From contig NZ_SRMP01000003.1 of NCBI RefSeq assembly GCF_005925325.1, positions 253,210 through 317,209 on the forward strand: 64,000 bases of DNA, in the 5' to 3' direction. Below, piece by piece: positions 34,651-46,600 of the stretch. The notes under the pieces were generated by a model. It ran no database searches. It had not been told where the DNA came from and was given only the letters and a program-made list of their open reading frames with translations. The stretch is from Pedobacter helvus (GTDB lineage: Bacteria; Bacteroidota; Bacteroidia; Sphingobacteriales; Sphingobacteriaceae). How positions within the stretch are numbered: the first letter of the stretch is position 1; every line of letters starts with the position of its first letter. The position numbers and the translations under genes were made by a program.

Positions 34651-37600
34651 CATCTATGTATTGGCCACCAGATGCCATCTTGTTGTTGGCCATGTTAAGA
34701 TCTGGCTGATTAGCGGTAACATTAGCAGTATTTACTAAGCTGCCCGCAGCCACTACCCTAATTTTAAAGGTCATTGTTCTTTGTTCGTTCAACTCTAAAT
34801 CACCTATAGTCCAGCTCAACGTTTTATTACCCCTATCGAAATTAGTAGTTCCTTTATCCTGCTTGATGTCGCCAGGGATATCTAACGTACCTGGCAGTGG
34901 ATCAGTAACTGTTACTCCAGTTGCTTTATTCTGACCTAGGTTTTTCACGGTAATTTGATAGCTCACATAGTCGCCTGTTTTTACCGGTGCTGGTGTAAGT
35001 AGCACTTTAGTAATTTCCAAGTCGGCAGATGGATCTGTATCTAGACTTGTACTAGGCTGTAAGCTTTGTCCCGTTGGGCTCAAAACGCTCGCAGTATTCG
35101 TGATTTTAGTTATCGCATTTACATCTGCGGCTACTTTTACATCGAACGTAAGTGTTTTTGTAGTTCCCGGAGCCAAATCAATAGTCCATGCCATCTGGTT
35201 AGCACTAGCAGTGTAAGTACCACCGTTATTTGCAGAACCATCTACATAAGTTAATCCGGCAGGTAATACATCTTTCACTTGAACGCCAGTAAGTAAACTA
35301 CCACCTTTATTGCTCAACACAATGCTATAGGTTAAGATTTCGTTGGCCTGTGCCAAACCATCTTTATTGCCTTTATTGTCGTTTACGGTTTTACTGCTTT
35401 CTATTTTTCCTTCTGTTGGTAAACTAACAGCCGGAGTAATTGCTTCATTAGGTTTTGCAGGATCTATTACCGAAGCAATATTTTCGATCTGCGTTAATCC
35501 TAGAGGCAAGGTGGCATCAATAAGTGCTTTGAAGCTTACACTTAAGCTCGATTTTGCCGGCACAGTCAGATTAGTCCAACTTATCTTACCACTGTTAAGA
35601 CTGCCACCATTGCTTGCACTGCCATTTACATAACTAGTGTGCGCAGGCAATACGTCATCAACTTTCACATTTGTACGATTAACATCGCCATCGTTGCTTA
35701 TCGTAATTGTATAGGTCAATTCTTCGCCCGGTTCTATTTTACCATTTCCATTGGCATCAACTACCGTTTTCTTACTAGTGATTTTTGGCAAGACAACCAA
35801 GGTTGGTTCATTGTTATTCTCATTAGTACCTGAGATATCGTTTACCTTAAATCCATTTGGCATTACCCCTGTTACGATAGCTGTATTGCTTACCTGTCCT
35901 GCTAATTTTTCGATAGCACTGATGGTGTACACCGCTGTTGCCGTACCTTTTGAACGTGGAGGCAATACCGATGGCACTACCGCAATAGGACTGCTGAACT
36001 TAGGATCGCTAATGGTCACATCACTTAGGGTTACAATACCTGGGTTATTCACCTCGAATGAATAAGTGATGGTATTTCCATCGCCACTAAGCACTGCTTT
36101 CTTAACTAAGCTGATGCTTCCTGGAGAAACAATTTGCACCACTGTTGGATCATTAGGTGTAGCTGTTGATGGATCATCAGATTTTTTAGTAATCTTATCT
36201 CCATTTGGATCAACACCTTCCAGCTCTGCTTGATTTATTACTTTACCAGCATCTACATCAGCTTGGGTTAACACGTGTTGTGCCAATACCAATACCGTTT
36301 GACCAGGATTTAACTGTGCAATTGGCGAACCACTGGTAATGGTAGCATTTGGATCTTTTACCACGATGTTTTTCAAAGTAGTATTACCGGTATTGATCAC
36401 TTTTATCTCGTAGTTTACAAGCTGTCCGGCGATAAATCCAACCTGACCTGTCACTACTTTCTTGAAATCAACCGATATGATTTGTGACACAGGGATATCC
36501 TTTGTACTTGTGAATGGTCCAATTGCAGAACCATCAGGATTTGTACCTGTTACACTTGCTATGTTTCTAAACTGACCTGATACTGGAGCATTTTTAATTT
36601 GATCTATATCCGCTTGAGTGATGATATAGCTGCCTCCGTAAGTCCAAGTCTCGTTTACGTCTAATTTATTGTTTCCGTTGATATCGCCATTGTTATAAGC
36701 TAAGTTAGCTAACAACGGATCATTTACTACTACATTGCTGATGGCCGATTTTCCGGTATTGGCAATGGTGATGGTATAATTAACCAATTGACCCGCCGCA
36801 GTAATTTGGGTAGTAGTAGTAGTTTTACTGATGGTCATTGCCGAAGCCTTAACCAAATCTACATTGGCAATTGCGGTAGCCGTAGGGCTTAACGTACCAT
36901 TTGGCTGACGACCTTGCACACTTACCTCATTTACCAATTTACCTGCCGTGATACCGTTTCCGTTATTATCAAGATCAGCTTGGGTTACGGTGTATTTACC
37001 AGTATAGGTCCATTCTTCACCAACTTCTAGTTTACCGTTGTTGTTGGCATCACCATTTACATAAAGTAGGTTTACCATTGGATCTGCAACCATAATTGTA
37101 TTCATGGCTACTGTCCCAGCGTTAGTCACTTTAACGGTATAAGTGATGATATCACCCGCTTTGTTTACGGTAGCAACATCGCTAGTTTTAGTAACATTTA
37201 ACGCAGCAGCTGGTTGTATAGGCACCACATTGGTTGCTGTAACGCGACCTGCCGAAGTGCCATCAGGTTTTTCTCCTGAAACGTTAACTACGTTAATGAT
37301 ACTTCCATTAGCATAAACATTATTATTTGCCATTGCGTTACCGTTGCGGTCCATATCGGCTTGTGTAACGGTATAACTTCCGGTGTAAGTCCAGATTTCG
37401 TTAACATCTAACACGCCTGGGTTAGCCACATCTCCACTAGTAGGAATTGCCATAATGCCACCCAACAAAGGATCATTCACTACTACTTTAGTAATTGCAG
37501 TTACACTTGTATTAGCAACTTTAATTTGGTAATTAATGATGTCGCCTGCTTTGTTCACACTTCCACCATCGCGATCGCTAGTTTTAGTTACCGTGAATAA

Positions 37601-40600
37601 AGTACTAGTTTTTAAAGGAATGATTTTAGTACTGGTTAGTGGAGCTAATGCAATACCCGTCATACCCTTTCCGTTTAAACTTGCGGTGTTACTTAACACG
37701 CCTTTAAGTACCGTGTTACCATTGTTGTCGATATCGCCCTGCGTAACAACGTAGCTTCCTTGATAAGTCCATACTTCGTTTACATCCAATTTACCATCGC
37801 TGTTAGTATCGCCGTTAGCGTAAGCCAAATTGGTTAGCATTGGATCATTTACCACTACATCTTTAATGGCTGAGTTACCCGTATTTTTAATGGTAATTAC
37901 ATAAGGTACTACCTGATTAGCAACCGTTACTTCAGTTGTAGTACTGGTTTTCTCAATCGAGTAAGCTGGTTCTAATAAAATTGGAATGCTCACCGTGTTG
38001 CTTGTTCCTGTGATTGGGCTGTTATCAGGTAATTTACCAGCAGCGTCAGCAGTATTTACCAAAAGGCCAGAGTTAGCTGTTGGGTTTCCGTATTGATCTA
38101 TATCGGCTTGTGTTACTGTATAGTTTCCGGTAAATGTCCATGTTTCCCTTACATCCATAATACCGTTACCGTTTACATCGCCACTATATAACGTAGTTAC
38201 GTTACCACCCAATAATGGGTCGTTAACCATCACATCGTGGATAGCTACCGTACCTGTATTTGCTACCGTAATAGCGTAAGTTACAACCTGTCCAGCATTT
38301 CTGATATTTTTGGTAGAAGTTGCTTTCTTCACAGTCATAGCAGCATTTGCTGTTATGGTTACACTGTTGGTAGCTGTAAGATCACTGATGTAAACTGGCG
38401 TACCGTTAGGTGTTCTGCCATTTGCAGCTACCACATTCACTAACTTACCTACAGTTACGCCATTGCCATTTCTGTCGATATCTTCTTGTGTTGTTAAATA
38501 AGTGCCTTTGTAAACCCAAGTTTCTGCTACGTCTAGCTTACCATCATTATTGGCATCACCACTATCGTAGATCAAGCTCACCATTGGATCTTTTACCACT
38601 AGTGAATTGATCGCTACAGAACCTGTGTTTTTAACCTCCACCGTGTACACCACTGGGTCACCCGCTTTGGTTACACTGCTACCATCGCGGTCGCTAGTTT
38701 TGGTTAAGGTAAATGATGATGTTGGCACAATTGGCACTTCATTTTGTGCCGTTATTGTACCCGCCGACGAGCCATCTGGTTTTGTTCCTGTTACGGTTAC
38801 CAAATTCAGGATGTTGCCTTTTGCTGTACTTTGACCGCCAGAAAGACTATTCCCGTGATTATCAATATCACTTTGTGTTACTGTATAAGTTACTTCGTAA
38901 ATCCAAGTTTCACCTTCATCTAATACACCTATTGTGCCACCCACTTTATCATCTCCACTTTTCGGTGTCGGAATAATACCACCGGTTAACGGGTCGTTTA
39001 CTACCACATTGGTAACGGCCGTACCGCCAGTGTTTTTAACGGTGATGGTATAGGTAATCACATCCCCCACTTTATTTACGTTAGCTTTATTAGCCGTTTT
39101 TTGTACCGTAAACGATGTACTGGTAGTTAACGGAATTACTCTAGTGCTACTTAATACAGGTAATGCATTATTGTTTGGTGCTTGCCCGCTTAGCGTAGCC
39201 GTGTTGCTCAACACACCTTTTACCAAAGTATTACCGTTGTTATCGATATCACTTTGTTTTACAATGTAATCAGCTTGATAAGTCCAAGTTTCGCCAACAT
39301 CTAATTTGTTGTTAGCATCTGTTGGATTAGCAAGTGCCGCGTTAGACAACATTGGGTCATTCACAACAACGTTGCTGATGGCTGCATCACCAGTATTTTT
39401 TACTGTGATGGTGTAGCGTACTACATCGCCCACAGCAAGAATTGCCGCTTTATTAGCTGTTTTTTCGATGCTATAAGCCGCAAGTGCTTGCAATGGCACC
39501 CTTGTGTCGTTGCTAGTCACCGTGGTTATAGCACCTTGAGGTGTTTGACCAGCCACAGTAGCTCGGTTAACCAATTCTCCAGAATTAGTAGTTGGATAAC
39601 CGTGATTGTCGATATCACTTTGTTTAACGGTATAGTTTACTTCGTAAATCCAAGTTTCGTTGATATCTAATTTATTATTTGCATTAGCATCACCATAGGT
39701 TAATGTAAGTGCAGCTGCAGTAATTAACGGATCGTTTACTACTACATTTGAAACTGCTACAGTACCCGTATTGGTTACTCTAATAGTGTAAGGTACTACC
39801 TGTCCTACTTTGGTAATGCTAGTAGCAGTAGTTGCTTTAACAATAGCCAAACCGCGGTTAGGAGTAACCGTTACTTCGTTTCTAGCTGGTGTTGGTGTTG
39901 GGATAAGGCTACCATCTGGTTTTCTTCCAGAAGCAGTTACCTCGTTTACCAATTTGCCTGCTACGATTGCGTTACCGTTGTTGTCGATATCTGCTTGCGT
40001 TACTGTGTAGGCACCTCTGTAGGTCCAAGTTTCGCCTACGTCTAGTTTGCCGTTAACAGGTCCATTATCGCCGCTAATATATTTTAGCTTCAACATAGCA
40101 TCATCAATCAATAGATTTTCGATAGCTACTTTACCTGTATTTTGCGCTGTTACGGTATAGGTAATGATATCGCCTGCTTTATTCACTGTAGTAACATCGC
40201 TAGTTTTAGCAAGTACAAGTGATGCCGCAGCGTTAATCGGAAGGTTTAATATTTTGCTTACTGAACCTGCAGAACTTCCATCAGGTTTGTTGCCTGTTAC
40301 GTTTACCACGTTCGTTAACGTTCCTACTGGATAAGCATTGCCTTGGTTATCGATATCCGCCTGAGTAACGGTGTAAGTTCCGGTATAGGTCCAAACTTCG
40401 CCTAAATCCAATATGTTATCTGTATTTCCATTAGTTTTTGTTGGATTTACAAGTGGAACATTAGACAACATTGGATCGTTTACTACCAAGTTACTAATTG
40501 CGGTTACCCCGGTATTAGTCACAGCAATGGTATAAGTGATTTGTTCACCAGCGGTAGTAACCTCGGTTCTATTTGCAGTTTTTACTACGTTAAATGCGGT

Positions 40601-43600
40601 AGTAGTTTTTAACGGGATAAGATGTGTAGCAGTTTCTGGATTTAAGCTCGTACCATCCGGTTTTTTACCGTTAACAGTAGCTATGTTCCTTAATATTCCT
40701 GCGATGCCGTTACCGTTGCCATCAATATCAGTTTGTTTAACAGCGTAAGTTCCGGTATAGGTCCAAACTTCGTTAACATCTAATTTATTATTATTGTTAG
40801 TATCACCACTATTACGTGCTAGGTTTGTCACCATTGGATCGCTAACTACAACATCGCTGATAGCTGCATCTCCGGTATTGGTAACCTTAACAGTATAGTG
40901 GATTAAATCATTTGCTTTAGTAATTTCCGTTTCTGTACTTGTTTTTTCAATTTTATAAGCAGCGTAAGGAGTAATATCTATCAATACCCTATTGGTATTT
41001 TTTACTTCTTGCGTACCATTTGGATAAGTTCCTCTTACCTCCGCTACGTTTAACAATTTGTCTAGGTTTGTGGCATCATTTCCACGATTGTCGATGTCGG
41101 TTTGGGTTACGGTATAGCTACCTGTGTAAGTCCAAGTTTCGTTAACATCCAACTTGTTATTTTTAGGTTCGATATCACCACTAAACAAATTACCAACATT
41201 TGTGATGGTACCCAATAGCGGGTCAATCACTTGAATATTTGAAACAGCTGTTTTACCTGTATTGGCAATGGTAATAGTATATGGCACTACCTGCCCAGCT
41301 TTAGTGATGGCAGTTGTAGTACTGCTTTTCTTCACATCGAAGCTACCTGCTGTTGTTGAAACTGGAATTTCAAATACAGAAGTTACTGGTGTAAGTGAAG
41401 TTCCATTAGGACCTTTACCACTTACACTTACTGTATTTTTAAGCCTACCGTTGGCAGGAGTAACGTTTCCGTTATTATCTAAATCGCTTTGTTTTACGAT
41501 ATAACTGCCACTGAAAACCCAAGTATTTTCGCTTCTTTCGAATATACCGTTACCATTGGTATCACCGCTGGCAAGGGTAATGTTGGTTAACATCGGGTCG
41601 TTTACTACAACATTGCTAATAGCTGTATTGCCCGTATTGGTTACCGTAATAGTGTAAGGTACTACCTGACCTGCTTCAGTGATTAATGTTGTTCCACTTG
41701 TTTTAGCAACTGTGAAACTACTGTTCGCAGTAATAGCCACATCTGTACCTGCCGTTTGAGGTGTTGGACGTTCAGTTGTAGCTAAAGTTGCAGTGTTGGC
41801 AATTTTACCACTACCGATAACCGGCTTACCGTAGTTATCTAGATCGGCTTGGGTAACGGTATAAGTACCAGTGTAAGTCCAAGTCTCCCCTTTATCTAAA
41901 ATATTATCGGCATTGCCACCTGTTTTTACAGGGTTACTTAAAACACCTCCCAAAAATGGATCGTTTACTACCACATTGTGCTGTGCGGCGTTACCCGTGT
42001 TTGTTACTACAATGGTATATGGAATTGTATTACCTGCTGCTGTTATTGGGGTAGTTCTAGTGGTAGTTTTTGTGATAGTTACACCTTCGCATACAGGTAC
42101 GGTTACGGTTACGGTAAAAGGTTGACCAGCACAAGGTGCACCAGCTTGTGCCGTTGGCGTAACGGTGTACACTACCTGCTGCGCTACATTAGAAGTATTG
42201 ATTAAAGTCTGGTTAATGGTATTTCCCGAACCAGAAGCTTGCCCAGTTACATTAGCGTTTGGAGCTACTGTCCAAGTAAAGTTAGATGGGAAAGATGTAG
42301 CAAGTACCGCGTTTACGTTGGCCTGTAAGTCGTAGGTAAAACTACTATTTCCACAAGTTAATGAGCTAACAGTAGCATTGGTTCCCCTCGGACTTGGATT
42401 TACCGTAACATCAACATTATAAGTATCAGGGTTAGCACAGCTATTGGCAATAAGTCTATAAACATATCTTACCACTATTGGATTGGCTGTGTTGTTCACC
42501 AACGTTTCGCTAATTGAGCCAGAACCGCTACCTGCATTGGCATTGATCCCTGCTACGGCAGCCCTTGTCCAATTGAATGTTACACCCGAAGTAACATTTG
42601 AAGTTGGAGTATAACTAAATAACGAGTTACTACATACTGTTGCAGTTGCTGAAGAGGTTAATATTGGTTTTGGGTAAATTGTAAAAGTAACTACAGCGCT
42701 GGTATTCGGACAACCATCAGAAGTGACGATACGTCTGTATCTGTAAACAAGATTGGTATTGCCAGCATTAGTAATTGATGCAGGTGTATATGTGTCGTGT
42801 TTGCCATCATTTAAACCTCCCTCATCAGGAACATTACTATAATCCGCATTATTCGTACTATTTAAAGAGCGTTGCCATTGGTAAGTATATGTGTTGTCTC
42901 CACCAGTTGGTGTAGAGCCAGTTAGTGTACCTGGCGCACCTTCAAAACAAGCAGTTGCTGTAGGTGGGTTTAAGGTATTGTTCTTAATTGAAGGACGTAC
43001 CAATATGTTCACTACATTACTTGGTAGCTTTTCGCAAGTACCTGCTGACGCCAGTCTTCTATAATAGTAAGTAATATCTGCGGTTGTAGTATTATTAAGT
43101 GTTCCTGGTGCATAAGAAGTCCCAGTAGCATTCGAAATATCGTTCCAGGTTGTGTTATTGGTAGAACTTTGCCATTGATAGGTATAACCAGCTCCTGGAC
43201 CACCTGAAGCTAGCGCAATATTATTTATAGTACCTATATTAGTTCCTGAACAAGTTTGAGTAGGAGGAGTTGCTATTTGATTGCCGGCCAATGCTGGTTG
43301 AACAGTTACTTTAGTAGTACTTTCACTTGTACAAGTTCCGTTGCTAGTAGTCCAAGTTAGAGTGTACACACCTGCAACAGTTGCTTTAAAGTTCGAAGTG
43401 TTAGAAGCATCATTACTAAAAGTATATGAAGTATTATTTGCTCCTGGAGGCAAATCTGTTACCGTCCATTTTCCTGTACCCACAGTTACCGCTTCTGCTG
43501 CCAAAGCCACATTAACACCATAACAGGTAGTTTTAGATACTCCCGCTGCCGAAGGCGTTGGCAACTCTCTAATGATAATGTTAACTATATTACTATTTAC

Positions 43601-46600
43601 GTCACCACACACGCCATTATTAGTGGTATAGCTAAATTGATAAGTACCTACGTTTAATCCAAAAACTTCTGTATGGTTCCCGTTTGGTGCGCTAAATACT
43701 GGATCTGGAGCACCTGTTGGTTTGATAATTGCTTTCCAAGTACCAGCATTAGGCGTGGTAGTGGTTGCATCCAATGCTACCGGAGTATACCAGCAGAATT
43801 CGCTATTATTTGGTGTAATAATTACTGCTTCTTCTCTTGATACTACCGTTACGGTCATATCATCGGCAGTGGTACAGCCACCTGTAGTTTTGGTAGTAGT
43901 CCATCTTAAGGTATAGGTACCCGCTTGACTAAAACTTACACTTGTAGTTGCACTAGAAGCATTCGTAAAGCTTACTGCTGCTGCTGTTCCTGATTGTACT
44001 GTCCACAATCCAGTATCTCCAGCGCCAGGAGCATTTCCTGCTAATGTAGTGTTAACTGTTGCACTGTTAAAACATAAGGTTTGATCAGCGCCGGCATTAG
44101 CTGTAACTGGAGGGATAGTATTTACTTTAACATTAACATTCCCTATTGATGGACTACAAACAGTTCCATTGGTTACAGTCCAAGTGAAAGTGTAATCACC
44201 TACTTGCAATCCGCTTACCTTAGTTGTTGAGGCATTTGGATATTCGATGATAGCTCCAGCAGGACCAGCCGTTTGTGTCCATTTTCCAAAACCTCTTGTT
44301 GGTACAGTAGCAGATAAAGTTGTTGAATTCTCACAATTTAAATCTTGATTTGTACCTGCATTCGCAATAGAAGGAGGATAATACATGGTAATTCGTACAT
44401 AGTCTGAACTCGCACTCATTCCATTACAGTTTCCGTTAGAAATTTCCCACTTCAATAACGAAACACCTTCGTTACTTGGTGTAAATATGGCATTAGGGTC
44501 ATTTACTGGGCTAGTGTAAGGACCAGGAGTTGGACTAGTAGTTAAATTCACACTCGTAAATGTTCCTCCTACCGAACCGGCCTCTATGATCCATCTACCG
44601 GTACCAGTACCTGGTAAAGGGGTATTTGCCGCCAATTGAAATGGCTTCGGAGTTGCCGATGCTTCACAAAGCTCTTGGTCAGGTCCTGCATCTGCAATAG
44701 TTGGCGGTGTAGAAATGTTATAGGTAACCTCATCAACATCGGCACAGGTTCCGTTATCAGCAATGGTATATCTAAACGTATAATTTCCACTTGCAACTAC
44801 ATTTGCAATGGCCGCATTAGAACCTACAGTTGTAATTGTAGGTTGATTAGTTACAGCAGGATATCCCGGCCAATTTGTAGCAGTCCACGTACCAGTACTA
44901 TTGCTGTTACCATTTAGGGACACACTATTTACATTACAAAGGTTTTGATCGGCACCTGCATTGGCAGCTTCCCTCACCGTAATGATTACGTTATCGCTAT
45001 TATCACCACAGAATAAACCACCACTGGTGATCCACTGTAATTCATATCTACCATAAACCAAATTGCTAATCGAAGTACGAGGATTTGCTGTACTAGCAAA
45101 AGTTGGGATATTTGGTCCACTAACCACTACCCATCTTCCAGTTCCACTACTTACTGGTGTAGCATCTAAAGTAGTCGAAACCCCACATATCGTTTGGTCA
45201 GCTCCTGCAATGGCTGGAGCAGCCGGGTCAGAAAGATTTACAGTAAGCTCTGCAGAACTAGACGTAGAACATGAGCTGCCAGTAATGGTCCATCTAAATT
45301 TATATCTTCCTGCCATTAATCCGGTAACGGTAGAAGTAGGATTGTGGATATCAGTAATCACTGCACCACCAGCACCTTCCGTTTGGGTCCAAGTACCGGT
45401 TCCTACTGTAGGCTGGTTACCAGACAAAGTGATCTGTCCACTACCTACACAACCCTGGATTGCACTTCCCACAGTAGCTACCGTTGGTGTACCTACGGTA
45501 ACCAATACTTCATCTGTTGAAGGACTACAACCACCATTGGCAGTAATAGACCAACGGAAGACATAGTTACCTACTTGAGTAATATTTACTTGAGTATTGT
45601 ATAGGTTTGCATTTACAAAGCTAGCGCCGCTAGAAGGTCCGGAAACTAAAGTCCATAAACCAGTTTCACTAGCTGCAGGTGCATTCCCCGCTAGCGTAAT
45701 TTGACCAGTAGTAGCTCTACATTGGTCTATACCGGCATTCGCTTGCGTAACTGCCACAATATTATTGGTGGTAACAGTTACCGAAGACGCTGAAGCTGCA
45801 CCGCAAGCTCCGGTAATCGTCCAGGTAAAAGTATAAGTAGTATTTGCTTGCAAGCCAGTGGCCGAAGCTTTAGGGTCGTGTATATTAGAAAAAGTAACAC
45901 CTGCTGATGGACTAACCGTCCATGTTCCAATCTCGTTACCATTTACAGGTATATTTCCATCTAAAATAACTGGAATACCAGCACAAGTATTTTGAGCACT
46001 ACCTGCCGCAGACGCAGTTCTTGTGGCTGTAGACACCAATACATCCACATCAGATTGTGCATTAGTACAGTTGCCATCTCCTCCAGAAATTAACCATCTA
46101 AAAGTGTATTTACCAGGTACTAAACCGGTAACACGACTACCTCGGTCAAGTGGATCAGCAATGTTAGCTTGATTAGGACCTGATACTTGGCTCCATCTGC
46201 CCACACCTAAAAGTGGCGTATTACCTACTAAATCAGTTTCTACAACATCACAATTTAAAATTTGGCTTGTTCCAGCATTTGAAGCTTGGATATTAGCAGA
46301 TATAACGATTTTAACTTCTGCATAGGCATCTTCGCAGCCGCCTATACCGCCATCCGTAGATCTTCTATATCTTAAAATATAGGTTCCAGATTTATCAAAG
46401 CCTCTAATTTCTTGTCCAGAAGCTGGAGGAGTAACATAGTTATTTAATCCGCCAAAAGAAGCTTGTAATTGAGAACCCGCAGGGGCACTCACCAAAGCAT
46501 ATTTAGTTTCTCTCCCGCCATCAACACTATAGTTTACAACAGCAAAATTTTCACCACATCCCGCAAAATATGGACTTGCGGTACTGATGTTTATAGTTGG

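Noticed and set aside
36480..42100. Reading the repeat tract as a modular synthetase
   Set aside because: Units are small beta domains without any catalytic motif; the signal peptide and CTD show a secreted surface protein.
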